Counted from the first letter of the stretch, positions 46,001-56,165 are shown. The stretch is DNA of 64,000 nucleotides from Lepidostoma basale (GCA_022606425.2 JAHDVF020001336.1:1860001-1924000), one strand, 5' to 3'. The notes: a model not told the origin generated them from the letters alone. Numbers and translations are program-made.

Positions 46001-47761
46001 TGCATTTTCACAATACTTTTTGAACTTTTCACAAACGTGTTTCGGGACACAGACACCCTTCCTCAGTGTAGAAATTTTAACAATAAAATGAGACAAAATC
46101 GTTACTTATGCACTAAGTGAAAAATGAAAAGGGAGGGGAAAGAATTAAGTCTAGGGGTAGGGTTAATTGTTATTTACTTAGAATTGTGGAACAAGAAACA
46201 AATCAATCATTGGACTTGAAGTTAGGTTAGGTTGTTTTTATTATAACTTATTTTATCTACTTTATTCTGAATGATTTTTTAAATTTCTGTAATATATAGA
46301 AGATATTATAAACAACCAAATAAACTTAACTTCAAGTCCTATAATTGATTTGTTCCCCCTCTCCCATAATTCTAACTGAATAACAATTAATCCCAACCCT
46401 AGACTTATTCCCCTCTTTTCATTTTACATTTAATTTATAAGTTACAATATTGTTGTTTGAATTTCTACACAGAAGGGCTTCTGTATCCCTGTTTGTTTTC
46501 AAAAAATTAAATGAAGAAACATGTAAATATTGATTGCGAATAAAATAATTTGTAAGAAACAAAATATTATGTCTCTTTATTATATTGCTTTCTCCCAGAT
46601 TTATATTTAATTTTTGTGTTGGGTCTAAAATAATTATTTTTCTTTGCAGATTGAAAAATTGAAATCATCCATTGAAAGATGCAATAGTAATGAAGTCAAG
46701 AGAGAATTTGATAATATTTTAAAAGCCATAAAGGATAGGGGCATGATCGATGGCACGGTGTGTATTGCTATTATTACAGCTGATTTCATCCACAGTTGGA
46801 CATAGGCCTCCCCCATTCGTCTCCAAAATTCCTGTCTTGCGTTTTCTGCATCCAGTCACCAGCAATTCTCCATATCATCGGACCATCGTGTGGGGGGGTC
46901 TCCATCTACTTATTTAATTTTCACGAGGTCTTGAACTGATTTTGTTTGATGCAAGTGTTTAATTGTGTGTAATGGGAGTCACTAAGAGATGGCGCTCGAA
47001 TCGGTTTAAATGACAGCTGTCAGTCATCAGTAGATAGTCGTGACATTAACGCACGTTTATTAAAGCAAAAAATTTAATCAACCATTTCACCATTGAACAT
47101 CATGAATTTGGAGAAACACGTTGTTGAATGTATTCCGTTGTATGGCCTAAATGAATTGATATTGTACTTCAATTGTATTTGTTTAATTCATATATTCTGT
47201 ATTCGTTGTTGGGTCTTCTAGTTGTATAACAGCTATGCACATTGTATGAAAGCAAAGCTTGGAGCTGGCAAAAGAAGAATAAATAAAATTTACAGAATTT
47301 AAATTGAGATTCAAAATGCATCTTTTCAAATTATCCTTTCCTGATAAGAAGGGTTGATCGACTGCCTCAGGTGCAGCCCTCATACTAAATACATATGTTA
47401 TTTTTTAACTAGTTCATAAAACGGAGCATTTTCTACAGCGCCCTTGAGATGAGTACTTCATAAAAATGGCGCTCTATAAATTATCCAATTTATTAATATT
47501 ATTATTTAGTTAGTTTTCGGGTTCAAACAGCCTTGCACATTGTGGGTTTTATATTTTCCAGAAAGCTGCGATAAGAAAAACATTATTTCGTATTTTTTTA
47601 TATTTGTATGATTTCAGAGCCTGGATAATCTGCTGTGTACGGAAATACAGTTGCCATTCAACATCCAGTCCCCGGACACTAGGCTGCACTCCTCCTTCCA
47701 GAACAACACCTCCCACAACCGCCGGCAGTACTCGCGCCCAGGACTCGTAGACACCTACTAG
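37087..47761 (+). CDS. PTCD2: Pentatricopeptide repeat protein 2, mitochondrial (PTCD2; 9 exons, 385 aa)
   Basis: Exons are 37087-37171, 37514-37736, 38484-38586, 41849-42043, 43666-43762, 44695-44786, 44868-44978, 46650-46757 and 47618-47761. They join in frame to 385 codons plus TAG; human PTCD2 is 388 residues. The N-terminus is Arg/Lys-rich and lacks acidic residues, as in a mitochondrial presequence. The body has helix-hairpin repeats such as SYHILMDLLYKHERYEDLLKVF (exon 4), ALAACYKQNSAESFKYAKKL (exons 4-5) and GEPHVTLEVLSSMKKQTYI (exon 6). PTCD2 in mammals supports processing of the cytochrome b transcript in the mitochondrial matrix. The small exon at 44695-44786 is easy to miss: without it exon 5 (phase 1) and exon 7 clash in frame. 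Introns hold a mariner, a LINE RT fragment, hAT elements and a large fold-back. The first 28 residues rest on one short exon. Confidence 0.88.
38050..38345 (-). mobile_element. LINE-D 3' end
   Basis: Minus reading SLNAYGGLAMWKECQ then KRGRPRKRWADCVEEDWEEI; tail complement CATTCATTTATT at the left. PTCD2 intron 2. Confidence 0.75.
38646..39528 (-). mobile_element. Mariner (DD34D-type) with internal deletion, 883 bp
   Basis: TA duplications at 38644-38645 and 39529-39530 flank inverted ends CGAGGTCTGTTCAAAAAGTA and CGAGGTATGTTCAAAAAGTA. The minus frame 38862-39335 keeps the N-terminal helix-turn-helix region (SNVYRWYKMFSKDREDVNE, ITAREVAEDLNISLGSCH). It then jumps to the C-terminal signature PPYSPDLTPCDFFLFPKLK with the third catalytic Asp. 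The middle, with the first two Asp, is gone. PTCD2 intron 3. Confidence 0.92.
39570..39665 (+). mobile_element. SINE-A 3' half
   Basis: GAATTCACGTGACAATAAAAT, then GGCGATAGATTAGCTACCTA, shared with the SINE-A copy at 45.4 kb. Confidence 0.55.
39757..40006. mobile_element. Tc1/mariner-type MITE, 250 bp
   Basis: TA at 39755-39756 and 40007-40008 flanks a perfect 17-bp inverted repeat, CATATCGCACGCTTAAT. No coding. PTCD2 intron 3. Confidence 0.8.
40320..41640 (-). mobile_element. LINE-E reverse transcriptase fragment
   Basis: Two overlapping minus frames, 41022-41474 and 40331-41107, separated by a frameshift near 41.05-41.1 kb. The first holds RT motifs: TYIAFIDLEKAFDRVEW, GVRQGCSLSPALFNVYI and the catalytic IRFADDIAMVAE. 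Upstream, broken, is QYGFRRG-like sequence. The second holds TKEFVYLGSKI, YVWSVLMYGCETWCLSERDK, RLFGISWIDHITNEEVL and RGRPRREYLEDL. The active site is intact but the frame is broken and the N-terminus missing. PTCD2 intron 3. Confidence 0.9.
41641..41700. repeat. Lone Tigger/pogo-like terminus
   Basis: In reverse complement this reads CACTGGACCCTCGGTAATCC then GGCCTCTGTCTAATCCGG, the style of Tigger-type ends. No partner end was found nearby. Confidence 0.4.
41821..41840 (+). repeat. (TA)n microsatellite before PTCD2 exon 4
   Basis: TA run that ends about 10 bases before the acceptor of exon 4. Confidence 0.8.
42262..42340 (+). mobile_element. LINE-A, very short 3' end
   Basis: Only the last 80 bases: GTGTGGCAGTCCATTCTTTC to GATGGTCAGTTAGTTAG. 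An extreme 5' truncation. Confidence 0.75.
42659..43487. mobile_element. hAT-like element with nested LINE-A
   Basis: Flanks GACCCACC (42651-42658) and GACCCATC (43488-43495) are a 7/8 target duplication. Ends AAAGGCGGATTTGCC and (reverse complement) CAGTGGCGGATTTGC; the inner GGCCTAGGG occurs at both sides. PTCD2 intron 4. Confidence 0.78.
43165..43395 (-). mobile_element. LINE-A 3' end nested in the hAT element
   Basis: Plus strand AAACCATCACGCCGTTTCCC to GTCTGCCTCGACTTCGTACC, complement of LINE-A 3' end, inside 42659-43487, so it is younger than the hAT. Confidence 0.75.
43835..44605 (+). mobile_element. LINE-A 3' end interrupted by a small hAT
   Basis: LINE-A block from GGCAGTACATAATGGAGTTC to GTCCATCCTCTCTGCCTACC, then a hAT MITE, then TGCCTACCCCTCTGGGAAAC to GATGGTTAGTTAGTTAG. 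PTCD2 intron 5. Confidence 0.8.
44335..44557. mobile_element. hAT MITE, 223 bp, 8-bp target duplication
   Basis: Flanked by TGCCTACC at 44327-44334 and 44558-44565. Ends CAGTGGCAGTACTCCCATAG and (reverse complement) CAGTGGCGGTACTCCCATAG; arms extend about 55 bp, through GGCTTGCGTAAGAAATTTTG. Inserted in a LINE-A copy. Confidence 0.92.
45010..45345 (-). mobile_element. LINE-C (Jockey-like) 3' end
   Basis: GGCATCTATTGAGTACAAGT, CCAGGAACGCATTAGAGATG and CAATCTGTGCTGTCGGAGAT, shared with the copy at 50.4 kb. PTCD2 intron 7. Confidence 0.75.
45370..45570 (+). mobile_element. SINE-A (tRNA-derived)
   Basis: GGCCTTCGTAGCACACTGAC (A-box region), then GATTCGATTCCCGG (B box) and the tail GTGACAATAAAAATGGCGAT. 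Same order as the copies at 49.4 and 57.8 kb. PTCD2 intron 7. Confidence 0.65.
46010..46510. mobile_element. Fold-back element, arms about 200 bp
   Basis: The left arm (about 46010-46237) and right arm (about 46300-46510) are imperfect inverted copies: AAGTCTAGGGGTAGGGTTAAT pairs with ATTAATCCCAACCCTAGACTT, TCATTGGACTTGAAGTTAGG with CTTAACTTCAAGTCCTATAA, and the outer CACAGACACCCTTCCTCAGT with CACAGAAGGGCTTCTGTATC. The loop is about 60 bp. PTCD2 intron 7. Confidence 0.8.
46780..46935 (-). mobile_element. LINE-B 3' fragment
   Basis: CACAGTTGGACATAGGCCTC (LINE-B marker), then TCTTGCGTTTTCTGCATCCAG and TCACGAGGTCTTGA. It starts 20 bp after the donor of PTCD2 exon 8. Confidence 0.65.
47230..47285 (+). 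mobile_element. LINE-A scrap
   Basis: GTATGAAAGCAAAGCTTGGA then GCTGGCAAAAGAAG, the [14 protein letters not shown] stretch. PTCD2 intron 8. Confidence 0.45.
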
Positions 47762-47949
47762 ATACTTTTCATAAATTTAGATCTGTTTAATCTTACCGTT
47801 ATTGTAGATACCGGATTATAAATAAATTCTTAACCTTAACAACGTCTATTGATTCCCTGATGAAGATTTTATTAAATGAGATAACTCATTGTCAGTAGAA
47901 TAATACACATTCTGATAAATTCTCATGTGGTAGTTTCCCGTTGCCGAGA

Positions 47950-48350
47950 AACTACGAGTGACCCAAAGAGCCATGGAAAGAACCATGTTAGGAATAAACC
48001 TAAGAGACAGAGTCAGAAAGGATACGGTGAGAGAAAAAACAAAGGTCACTGACATCATCCACCGGGTGACGACTCTAAAATGGCAATGGGCAGGTCAAGT
48101 AGCCAGAAGCTCAGATGAAAAATGGACAAGAAGACTGTTGACTTGGCGACCGTGTATGGCAAAGAGAAGTGCAGAGCGACCACAACTATGATGGTTCAGA
48201 TCATACTTCCACAACAGTGGAAGTATGATCTGAACAGACACGTCGGAATAACCTGGATGCAGTCTGCACAAGACAGAGTGACATGGAAGGGAATGGAGGA
48301 GGCCTTTCTCCAGGAGTGGACGGAAATAGGCTGAGAAAGAAGAAGAAGAG
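47950..48350 (+). mobile_element. LINE-B RT C-terminus with AAGAAGAAG tail
   Basis: Plus reading MTQRAMERTMLGINLRDRVR, then VTTLKWQWAGQVARSSDEKW and TRRLLTWRP, ending GGCTGAGAAAGAAGAAGAAG. 5'-truncated; just past the PTCD2 poly(A) region. Confidence 0.8.
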
Positions 48351-48494
48351 GAAAAAGTTTCCAATTGCTTTCCACTTCTTTGTTTTCTTATTCTTCTTTC
48401 TTTGTTTCCTCATTACTGAGGGTCGTGATCTATGGAGCTGCTTGTGCACCCGGTCTTTCCGGGGGCGCGGTAGGAGTCGTGTGATTTATATTTT

Positions 48495-48690
48495 ATGTGC
48501 GCCTTTTTGTAAAATCAATTACTCCCAAGTGCACTGGGAAAAGACTGACCAAACAGTGCAATCTTAAGTTTCTTAAATTTAATGTCACTATCCTAATAAC
48601 ATGGAGGCTATTCCACGCCAACGGACCCGCAACGCTGAAAGCACGATCATTGAAACTTGCTTTATTGGCTCGTACTAGTTCGTAATGTTA
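48495..48690 (-). mobile_element. LINE-F fragment
   Basis: Shares GGAGGCTATTCCACGCCAAC and CGGACCCGCAACGCTGAAAG with 18450-18678. Confidence 0.65.
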
Positions 48691-48699
48691 TTCGCATTT

Positions 48700-49385
48700 G
48701 TTTCTACTGATCGGAGTGAATGTAGCCTTTCCATTGGCATGGGTGTAATGCAGAGGTCTGAAATATATGCTGGCACTCTCTGGTGTTTTAAACACTGTCA
48801 AAAACAATTTGTATTTTATTCGCTCCCAGATTTATTATGAAATTGTTGCTTAAACAAAATGTTTTGGAACATTTCTGGCCATACAGATCTAGCCCTCGCA
48901 TAAACCAACCACTAAATCACCTTTTCAAACAATGGTTTTTTTTTTTACCAGATTTCTTTTTTTTACCTTTTCTACCAGATTTAGGAGAATAGGCTATTAG
49001 AACTGAAATCAAAGATTAATAGAGTATGGAATTTAGGGTTATTTTTTTGAGATTTCTCAGTCGTTTTACTCATGATTGAGGGGTGTATCCATCTTGTAAA
49101 CCATTGTCACACTTGATTGAGTAATTCTTGGTATTTTGGGTATGTCAGAGTGGTGTCATCTTCGGCTAATATTTTAGAGATTGTCACAGTCTCCAACATG
49201 AGGATAATTTTTGTGTATTTACACTTGAAGATAAATTGACCTGTATCCGAGTATGGAGAATATCCGAGCAAATGCTCCCTATGAACACAAATAAAGTTGG
49301 TAAAAGTTAATTATATAGATACGTGATTGTGTGGATGAAAATAGATAAATAATTAATAAAGACAAAAATCTTTAAATGTTTTTAG
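48700..49385. other. Intergenic, nothing recognised
   Basis: AT-rich, no coding frame or shared repeat seen. Confidence 0.4.
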
Positions 49386-49389
49386 TAAT

Positions 49390-49550
49390 AATAAGGTGGC
49401 TAATCTATCACCACTTTTTTTTGTCACGTGAATTCTACACCAGACCAAAGACAATGCGACAATAACACTGCCCTCTCCGGGAATCAAACCCGGGACTTTC
49501 GGTTTGGCAGTCATAGCTCTCGCCAATCTGCCACGAAGGTCGTCAATTAT
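49390..49550 (-). mobile_element. SINE-A (tRNA-derived)
   Basis: Minus strand: TTCGTGGCAGATTGGCGAGA (A box, TGGCAGATTGG), then CCCGGGTTTGATTCCCGGAG (B box), then GTCTTTGGTCTGGTGTAGAA and TTCACGTGAC. A- and B-box spacing fits a pol III promoter. Confidence 0.72.
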
Positions 49551-49559
49551 TATAATGAA

Positions 49560-50310
49560 CTTTTACCAAGAAATTTCAATAACAAACAAAAACTTTTAAA
49601 AATAGATTATAACTTTTTTATTGCCTTTATTACAAGGAATAAGATATAAATGATAGGAAATCTGCAGAAGACTCCGGTTGAATATCAACTGGTTCATTTT
49701 AAATACAATGTTTCAAAGACACTTAAATAAAAACTCGTTACATAATTTAATCTATTTCCACATATACGATTTCTCCAGATGCACGGTACAAATAGATTAA
49801 CAAACTAGAACCACGTTAACTGACACAGGTACTGTTTCAAAAGTTCACGAAATAATATTTACACAACGCTCCGTGCTATAAATTTGTGTTTATAATTTTA
49901 ATTGACATGGAATCTCCATCAAAGATATCGCAAAAATTATTTTTATCTACTTTCAAAAATGAAAATCAACAGTGTATATTTTATAGCTACCTACGCATCA
50001 TATGTACGTACTTTAAAAAAAATGTCTCTCCGTATACATTTGATCAACATTCATATACAACAATAATTATTATTAATTAACACATTTTTGTTTACATGCG
50101 CTACAAATAATTTTCCCTTTGCTATAAAATATGATCTAATATATGTTTTTAACCCCTTAATAAATTTGGTCTACAGTTTAATTCTCTCATACCTTTTGCG
50201 GACTACATACAAATGCAAATAAACTAAAATAGGCAAAGATAACCACGATATGTCATTTATCATGGTTGTGATATTTCTATCCAAACTATTACTGTTATGT
50301 GTATATGTTT
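49560..50310. other. Intergenic, nothing recognised
   Basis: AT-rich, with no supported frame or element. Confidence 0.4.
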
Positions 50311-50312
50311 AG

Positions 50313-50893
50313 GGTACGGCAACACCAAAGTGTTTCGGTTGGTGACTTTCTTTCTGTCTCTCTAAAAATGACAGAAACTGATTTAATAGCGTTGTCAAAT
50401 TATTTTCACATCAAATCAAATCAGTTTATTTCATCAACAGACATTACAAAATTAAGATTTAAGGCATCTATTGAGAACAGGTAAAATAATATATTGTATA
50501 TAGTATACTACCAGAAACGCATGAGAGATGGTTCCACATTAGTCAGACAAGATACTCTCCAGAATTAAGAATATTTGCCTTCTGTACGTACTTTCACTAA
50601 TATGAAAGACGTCAATCTCTGAGGAAACTGCGTTCCCACCGGTGTCACCAGAGGCAGGTTAATTCTGGCGGCCGGTAGGTAAAACAATCTATGCTGCCGC
50701 TGTCGGAGATATCTATCAGGGACAAAAAGCCAAACACCCTCCAGCACGGCAGAGTTCTCGAAATATCCCCTGAGTAATCTAACGAAACGGGTTAAAATAT
50801 TTTAACAACGCTGTTAAATCAGTCTGTCATTTTCAGACAGACAGCAAGCGAGTCACCAAGCGAAACACATCGATGTGACCGTAGGCCTAAGCC
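50313..50893. mobile_element. MITE with about 90-bp inverted ends, split by LINE-C
   Basis: Left 50313-50405 (GGGTACGGCAACACCAAAGTG...AGCGTTGTCAAAT) and right 50797-50893 (AACAACGCTGTTAAATCAGT...CGAAACACATCGATGTGACC) are imperfect inverted copies. The loop is a LINE-C insertion, so the original palindrome was about 190 bp. Confidence 0.75.
50405..50792 (-). mobile_element. LINE-C (Jockey-like) 3' end nested in MITE
   Basis: ATCAAATCAAATCAGTTTAT, GGCATCTATTGAGAACAGG and TCGGAGATATCTATCAGGGA as in other LINE-C copies; minus reading LFVPDRYLRQRQHRLFYLPA. Confidence 0.8.
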
Positions 50894-51689
50894 TATACAG
50901 ATACTGGTTCAGGAATTTGTATACAGAAAAAATCTGATGGAATGGAATGCACTGAATTAAGTTTATGTTTTAGTTGTACAGAATTCTGATTTCTTTTGAC
51001 TTCATGGAACACACATAATAACCATCATTATTTTTCACAATAGATTAATAATTGTTACGAGAATTATTACAAAAAAATAAGCATCAAAAAGACAAATTAT
51101 CGTGGCAAGACAAGTCGGTTATTATTCTAAATCACAGATAATGAAGCATTTGATAGAACAATACAAAATTATGTACATAAAATAATGCAAACTTACTTTT
51201 ATTGAGAGATCAAAATATTAAATAGCAATATCCCGTTTCGCGGAAGTTCCTGTAAAATATGTCGTAAAATTTTCACGTTAACTGATATAACAAAAATAAA
51301 ACTAAAAACTGTCAAGTATGCAGGAAAGGAAATGGAGGTGTCTAAGCAACAAATTGACAGTACCAACAACCAACAAAGTCAATATTCAAAGATTAATAGA
51401 ACATTCCATACTCTGTATCATGATTAGTTTTCGAAAAGTCACGTCATTGAAAGGTTTAACTCTCTATAAGGCACACAGATGAAGAGACTCGCTGGAGACG
51501 GGACTGAGTGAAGCTTATTGCAGACCAATCCTAAGGATTGTTACCATGAAGAAGCTGTAGAAAAATATTTGGATAACTGCATTACTCAACACATTGTCTG
51601 GGGTAGATTTGAGCGTATATAACATTTAATTTTATGTATACTTTAAAATGGGTTCAAAATATGCAATTAAAATTGTGAACCAACACACT

Positions 51690-51900
51690 TTCAACATTTT
51701 AGATAAACTTAAGGCGTTAAGACACTTTGGAATTCCATAATGATGAATTTTTTATGAAAACACTGTTTTGATTTCACTTTTGAGTTTATTTTTCTCATCA
51801 TGTTTCGAAGGCTTTACACCTTCATCATCGGGAGAACGATATAAACTAACCAAAATTATTACAAAATGATTGCAAGAACCTAGGAACATATATAACATGT
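51690..51900. repeat. Dispersed repeat, unclassified
   Basis: ATCGGGAGAACGATATAAAC and CACTTTTGAGTTTATTTTTC recur in reverse complement at 25.1 kb and partly at 52.6 kb. Confidence 0.45.
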
Positions 51901-51901
51901 G

Positions 51902-52494
51902 TTAGTTAGCTTGGCGGATACTTGTGTGGATACTCTGTGTATGATAGAGTGTCGAGTGAAAATATAAGAAGTGAATGCGGGGCGAATGATGGTGTTATAA
52001 ACAAAATAATGAAAGGATCATTAAGATGGTTAGGACACATGGAAAGAATGGTAAAAAAAGTATATGTTAACAATGTAAATGGAACTAGAAATAGAGGAAG
52101 ACCGAGGAAAACGTGGCACGATCAAATAAATCAAATATTGAATGTCGGCCACGTGAGGAGTCAGAGAAATCGGCGTGCGTGCATGACACGATATATGAAT
52201 GTTGAGGAAGGGAGAGAAATATGTCAGGAAAAAGGGGATAGAACGCTTGACTCCTGATCCAGGGGACTTGGGTTCAAGCCTGGACACGACCAGATTCCTT
52301 CTTCATAATAATGAGCTATTTTCTGCTCACATTGAAAATTGTAAAATGAATTCTAATATCATTGATATAAATCCATGTTAGTCTTTTAAAAAAAAAAAAA
52401 AAAGTGTGGCAGTCCTTTCTTTCTGCCTACCCCTTCGGGAAGATGGCGTGATAGTTAGTTAGTTAGTTAGTTTAGTTAGCTTGGGCAGAGTACC
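51902..52494 (+). mobile_element. LINE-A 3' end with 13-bp duplication and nested SINE-B
   Basis: TTAGTTAGCTTGG at 51902-51914 and 52482-52494 flanks the element. It runs from GTGTGGATACTCTG to GCGTGATAGTTAGTTAG. A SINE-B sits inside at AGTGTGGCAG. Confidence 0.85.
52234..52403 (+). mobile_element. SINE-B (tRNA-derived) with poly(A) tail
   Basis: GGGGATAGAACGCTTGACTC (head), then GGGTTCAAGCC (B box), CACGACCAGATT, AATAATGAGCTATTTTCTGC, and a run of 16 A. Inserted into LINE-A after GTCAGGAAA, so younger than that copy. Confidence 0.8.
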
Positions 52495-52499
52495 AGGGA

Positions 52500-53880
52500 T
52501 ATAACATTACAAGATCGATGGGTTAAATTTAGAAAAGGATTTTTTTTAATAGAAGTTTTGGGTTGAAGGTAATTTATTAATCTAAAGCTTTTGATTTGGT
52601 AAAGAAACAGTTCAACAGAAAGCCTTAGAAACATGACAAGAAAAATAAACTCAAAAGTGAAAAAAAATTCGACACTTCCAACAGTTTTTGCTGAGTCCTC
52701 GAAAGAGGTATTTATATCCTTCATGCCAGCCACCACAAATTCATTAAACAGGTAATAATATCCTTCCCGCAGACAACGAGTTAATAATACACAAAAATGA
52801 CGCGAATAGCGGGATATTGCAATAATATTTAAATTTTCCAAATTGATACAGATTCAGTATTGGTTTGACTTCATTATTAATAACATGTGAACAGTTCGTT
52901 GGTAGGCGTCATCATTTACAAACATTACATTTGCCTAAACTAACAATGATAATTAGTCCTTTATACATAACTATATTTTTAAAACAGGTAATTATTCCAG
53001 AAGCCATTTTCATGTTCTAATAGATCAATAAATTTCCCAGCATACATCTGAAATCGTTTTAATATTATTTTTATATAATTTTTAGTAACTAATAGCTAAT
53101 TATATATTTAAATAAATGGCACAAGGCACAGACAGTCTACAAACTATGCAACAAATGAAAGCTTTTGAGATGTCAAATGGATTGAGGTTATGTTATTCCA
53201 GAGTTGATTTTTAGGCGATTATCCATGTAACTACAGAATACTATAAACTTAAGATTTAACTTGATGATAATTGTAAATACAAATTGATTTGAAGTGTTAC
53301 ACAATCAATTTTATCAAATTCAATTTGTTACACATGCATATTGCTGGGAATAAAAACCTCATTTTACATGGAACAATTGGATGGTCAAGCTACAGCATTC
53401 ATAATATCGTGTCTGAGCCTGTTCTCTCGTAAGTCAGCAAGAAATCTGCATAAACTGATTTCTCCTTTATAGACTCTTCACACAATCTGTATTCCTGACC
53501 TGGAAGCCTAAAGGAAAACATATATTGTTCTTGAACACATTTGAACTTACATTTGTTTACAGCCAAACATTTTTCTTAAATTTTTTCTAAAATAAAAACG
53601 GAAGGAATATCAATTTTACTTAGAAGTTCCATTTTCACGAAACTGATATGTATTTAAAAGTCACTTTGGTGAAAAAATGCCTAAATTAATCAAAACGAAT
53701 TTACAACATGAATATTTTTTTAAAACCCATCAATTTAATTCCATAGATATATTTTTTACTCAAAATAATTTAAGTTCGAAAGTGCTACAAATGCTTCTTG
53801 ACAGTATTTTTAACATATATTTCTACACCTCACTAACTGAAGATTGAAGAAATGAAGACAGATAATATTAATGAAAACAT
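52500..53880. other. Intergenic, one weak repeat
   Basis: About 52600-52690 shares CTCAAAAGTGAAAAAAAATTC with the dispersed repeat at 51.7 kb. Otherwise nothing recognised. Confidence 0.4.
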
Positions 53881-53894
53881 CCATTTTCTTCATT

Positions 53895-54215
53895 TCGGAT
53901 GTCCGAAATGAAGACACTGAGGACGATAGCAGGCAAGACACTGGGGGATCGCGTGAGGAACACCAGAATAAGAGAGATATGCGAGGTTGAGGATTTTATA
54001 AGATGGAGCAGACAGCGAAAAAGGGACTGGTACGGTCATGTTCAAAGAATGGACCCCACCAGACTCCCCTATATTGCACTGCAAAATCAACCTCATGGGA
54101 CTCGTCCTCATGGAAGACCTCCTAAAAGATGGAAGGACAGTTGGGAATCTACCTCACAGGAGGAGCAACTCTCTGGAGAACAGACCACATAGGTCTACAA
54201 TAAGGAAGAAGAAGA
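53895..54215 (+). mobile_element. LINE-B-type RT C-terminus, open 97-codon frame
   Basis: MKTLRTIAGKTLGDRVRNTR, then ICEVEDFIRWSRQRKRDWYG and HGTRPHGRPPKRWKDSWEST, the C-terminal part of an insect LINE RT. The tail is AATAAGGAAGAAGAAG. Confidence 0.8.
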
Positions 54216-54219
54216 AATA

Positions 54220-55535
54220 TCAATTTTCTAAAAGATATATTACACCTTGCTATGGCATTATCAAAAGTGCTACAAATCACAAATGATAATACCCTAGCAA
54301 GGTAAAATATGTAACTTACATATAATATAATAAAACTCTTAGAAAACTGATTTCATCAATATTAAATACGTTTTGTATGACTATTCAAGAGACAAATAAA
54401 TTCTGTAGGTGGATAATATGTAATATTATGTAATTACAAAAGCACCTTAACATTTGCTACGCAATCTATACTTTTAAAATGAAGTAATTACGAAAGATCT
54501 ATTGGAGTCATGGCAGCCATGAAGGAAAGTTCACGTGTGATTATGTTATATCAGAGAGGATGAGGAGTTTTACTAAAATCCAAGGACGCCGCTATATGAA
54601 GTTTATAAACAATTGGTCATGCTTTAGTGTGGAGAGTAATTACAGGCTGCAAACAAGTGTAAGTACATACAAATATATTATTTTTAAACAAAATAAAGCG
54701 ACACGTGTGCCATTGCAGAACACGCGGACTGTAGGAACAATAAAAATAAAATGCGTAACATATAATAATCAACTTAAAACTAATAAAATTATACTTATAA
54801 CTAGTAACTTACGATACATTGGGATATAGCACGATGGTATTAAAATAAAGATCATTATAAAAGTAAAAACATACCCCTCTGTGATTATTTCTTACACACA
54901 TAATAGAGCATTTTAAAATCAGTTCAACTTCGTGTCTAATTTTGCTAACCAGTGTAAACCAAATATGAGTCACCTATTCCTTTTTCAAAATGACTGCGTT
55001 ATTTGGTACCAAGATACAGGCCGAACCAATCAAGCACTCAATTATATAAAGGAACATATAACACATGATAAAATCAATTTCTCACTAAACATATCACCAT
55101 CTTCATTTCTTAACTCGATGGTTGCCACAGACGAGATATCTGGGCAAATGGCGCAGTGCTCGTATTGCCAGAGACGAGATATCTCGGAAGAACTTTTGGT
55201 GATGTATTCTTGCGCCGTCTGACTTGTATTGACAATTTGGCAGAAATGGAACACACTGACATTTGTTTTAGTTATCCCAAAATATTTTGTCAAGTTTCCA
55301 AATACTTTTAAGCGATTTATCGGTAAATTTCGAAAACCGTTTGACAATAAAAATTTTAAACTGGTTTAACTTCGAGAAAAAACTACAATCGATGCGGGAT
55401 ATAATATTTCGTAAGTAAATTATAACACAGCAAAAAAAATGTTTTATTTTGACAGAAAATATTCGGCCTGATGAGCACTGCGGCTTGATTTATTTGCGGC
55501 TATGAAAAGGTTAATGTATCAAGAATATTTTTTTA
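54220..55535. other. Intergenic, nothing recognised
   Basis: A 96-codon frame (54932-55222) and an 89-codon frame (54560-54829) have no motif I know and no clear splice partners. Confidence 0.35.
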
Positions 55536-55539
55536 ATGT

Positions 55540-56165
55540 AAAGAGATTTCATTAAGAGCACTTGAACTTTGAAATGAAATAAATCAACCTGTCTAAGTGA
55601 TATGGCCACAATTTTTTTAAATTTTAAATGACATTCAATTACATTATGTATGGAATATAAATTCGGTGAAATGACCGTCGTGGCTTCGTGTATCCTGGTG
55701 ATCAAAGGGTTTTTCAATAGGGACGCTCGAACTTTGACGGCGTATAGCGGCCATTTTGGTAAAGCGATAGCTGTCAAATTTGTCAAGAATACTTATTTAG
55801 CCTTGACATTTCACCATGAAACGCTACACACCCCTCTACGCGCATTGAAATTGTTAAAATGTATTATCAAAATTAGTGCTCTGTTCGCCAATTTATGGCA
55901 TTCACGGCCGTCCTGCAGAGTTCACAATAATACATAAATTTGAGACGGTTGATCCGGTTGTCTCAAAGTTAATGCATAAATTTGAGACGGTTGATCCGGT
56001 TGTCTCAAAGTTAATGCATAAATTTGAGACGGTTGATCCGGTTGTCTCAAAGTTAATGCATAAATTTGAGACAACCAGATCAAAAAATATATTGTGGCAA
56101 TACCACTTCGACAGGTTATTTTATTTCATTTCAAAGTTCAAGCGTTCTTAATGAAAAACCCTGTA
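55540..56165. mobile_element. IS630/Tc1-mariner type MITE carrying a 42-bp tandem array
   Basis: Inverted ends include CATTAAGAGCACTTGAACTT and (reverse complement) CATTAAGAACGCTTGAACTT with GAAATGAAAT. The interior CATGAAACGCTACACACCCC is a decayed transposase start (compare MERYMLQQ at 15966). A tandem array follows. Confidence 0.75.
55931..56075 (+). repeat. 42-bp tandem repeat, about 3.4 units
   Basis: CATAAATTTGAGACGG...GTCTCAAAGTTAATG repeats with a period of 42 and near identity. Each unit holds the inverted pair TTGAGAC / GTCTCAA. Confidence 0.92.

Noticed and set aside
49390..49550. tRNA gene on the minus strand with A and B boxes
   Set aside because: The same tail (TTCACGTGAC and on) follows it in copies at 45.4 and 57.8 kb, so it is a SINE family.
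52234..52403. A tRNA gene (B box present)
   Set aside because: No cloverleaf could be drawn, and it ends in poly(A) inside a LINE copy; it is a SINE.
54932..55222. 96-codon frame as a gene
   Set aside because: No recognisable domain, no partner exons, and composition like the AT-rich background.
55876..56151. 91-codon frame with three identical 14-residue repeats as a repeat protein
   Set aside because: The period of 42 is divisible by three, so any open frame repeats; it lies in a MITE and has no other coding sign.
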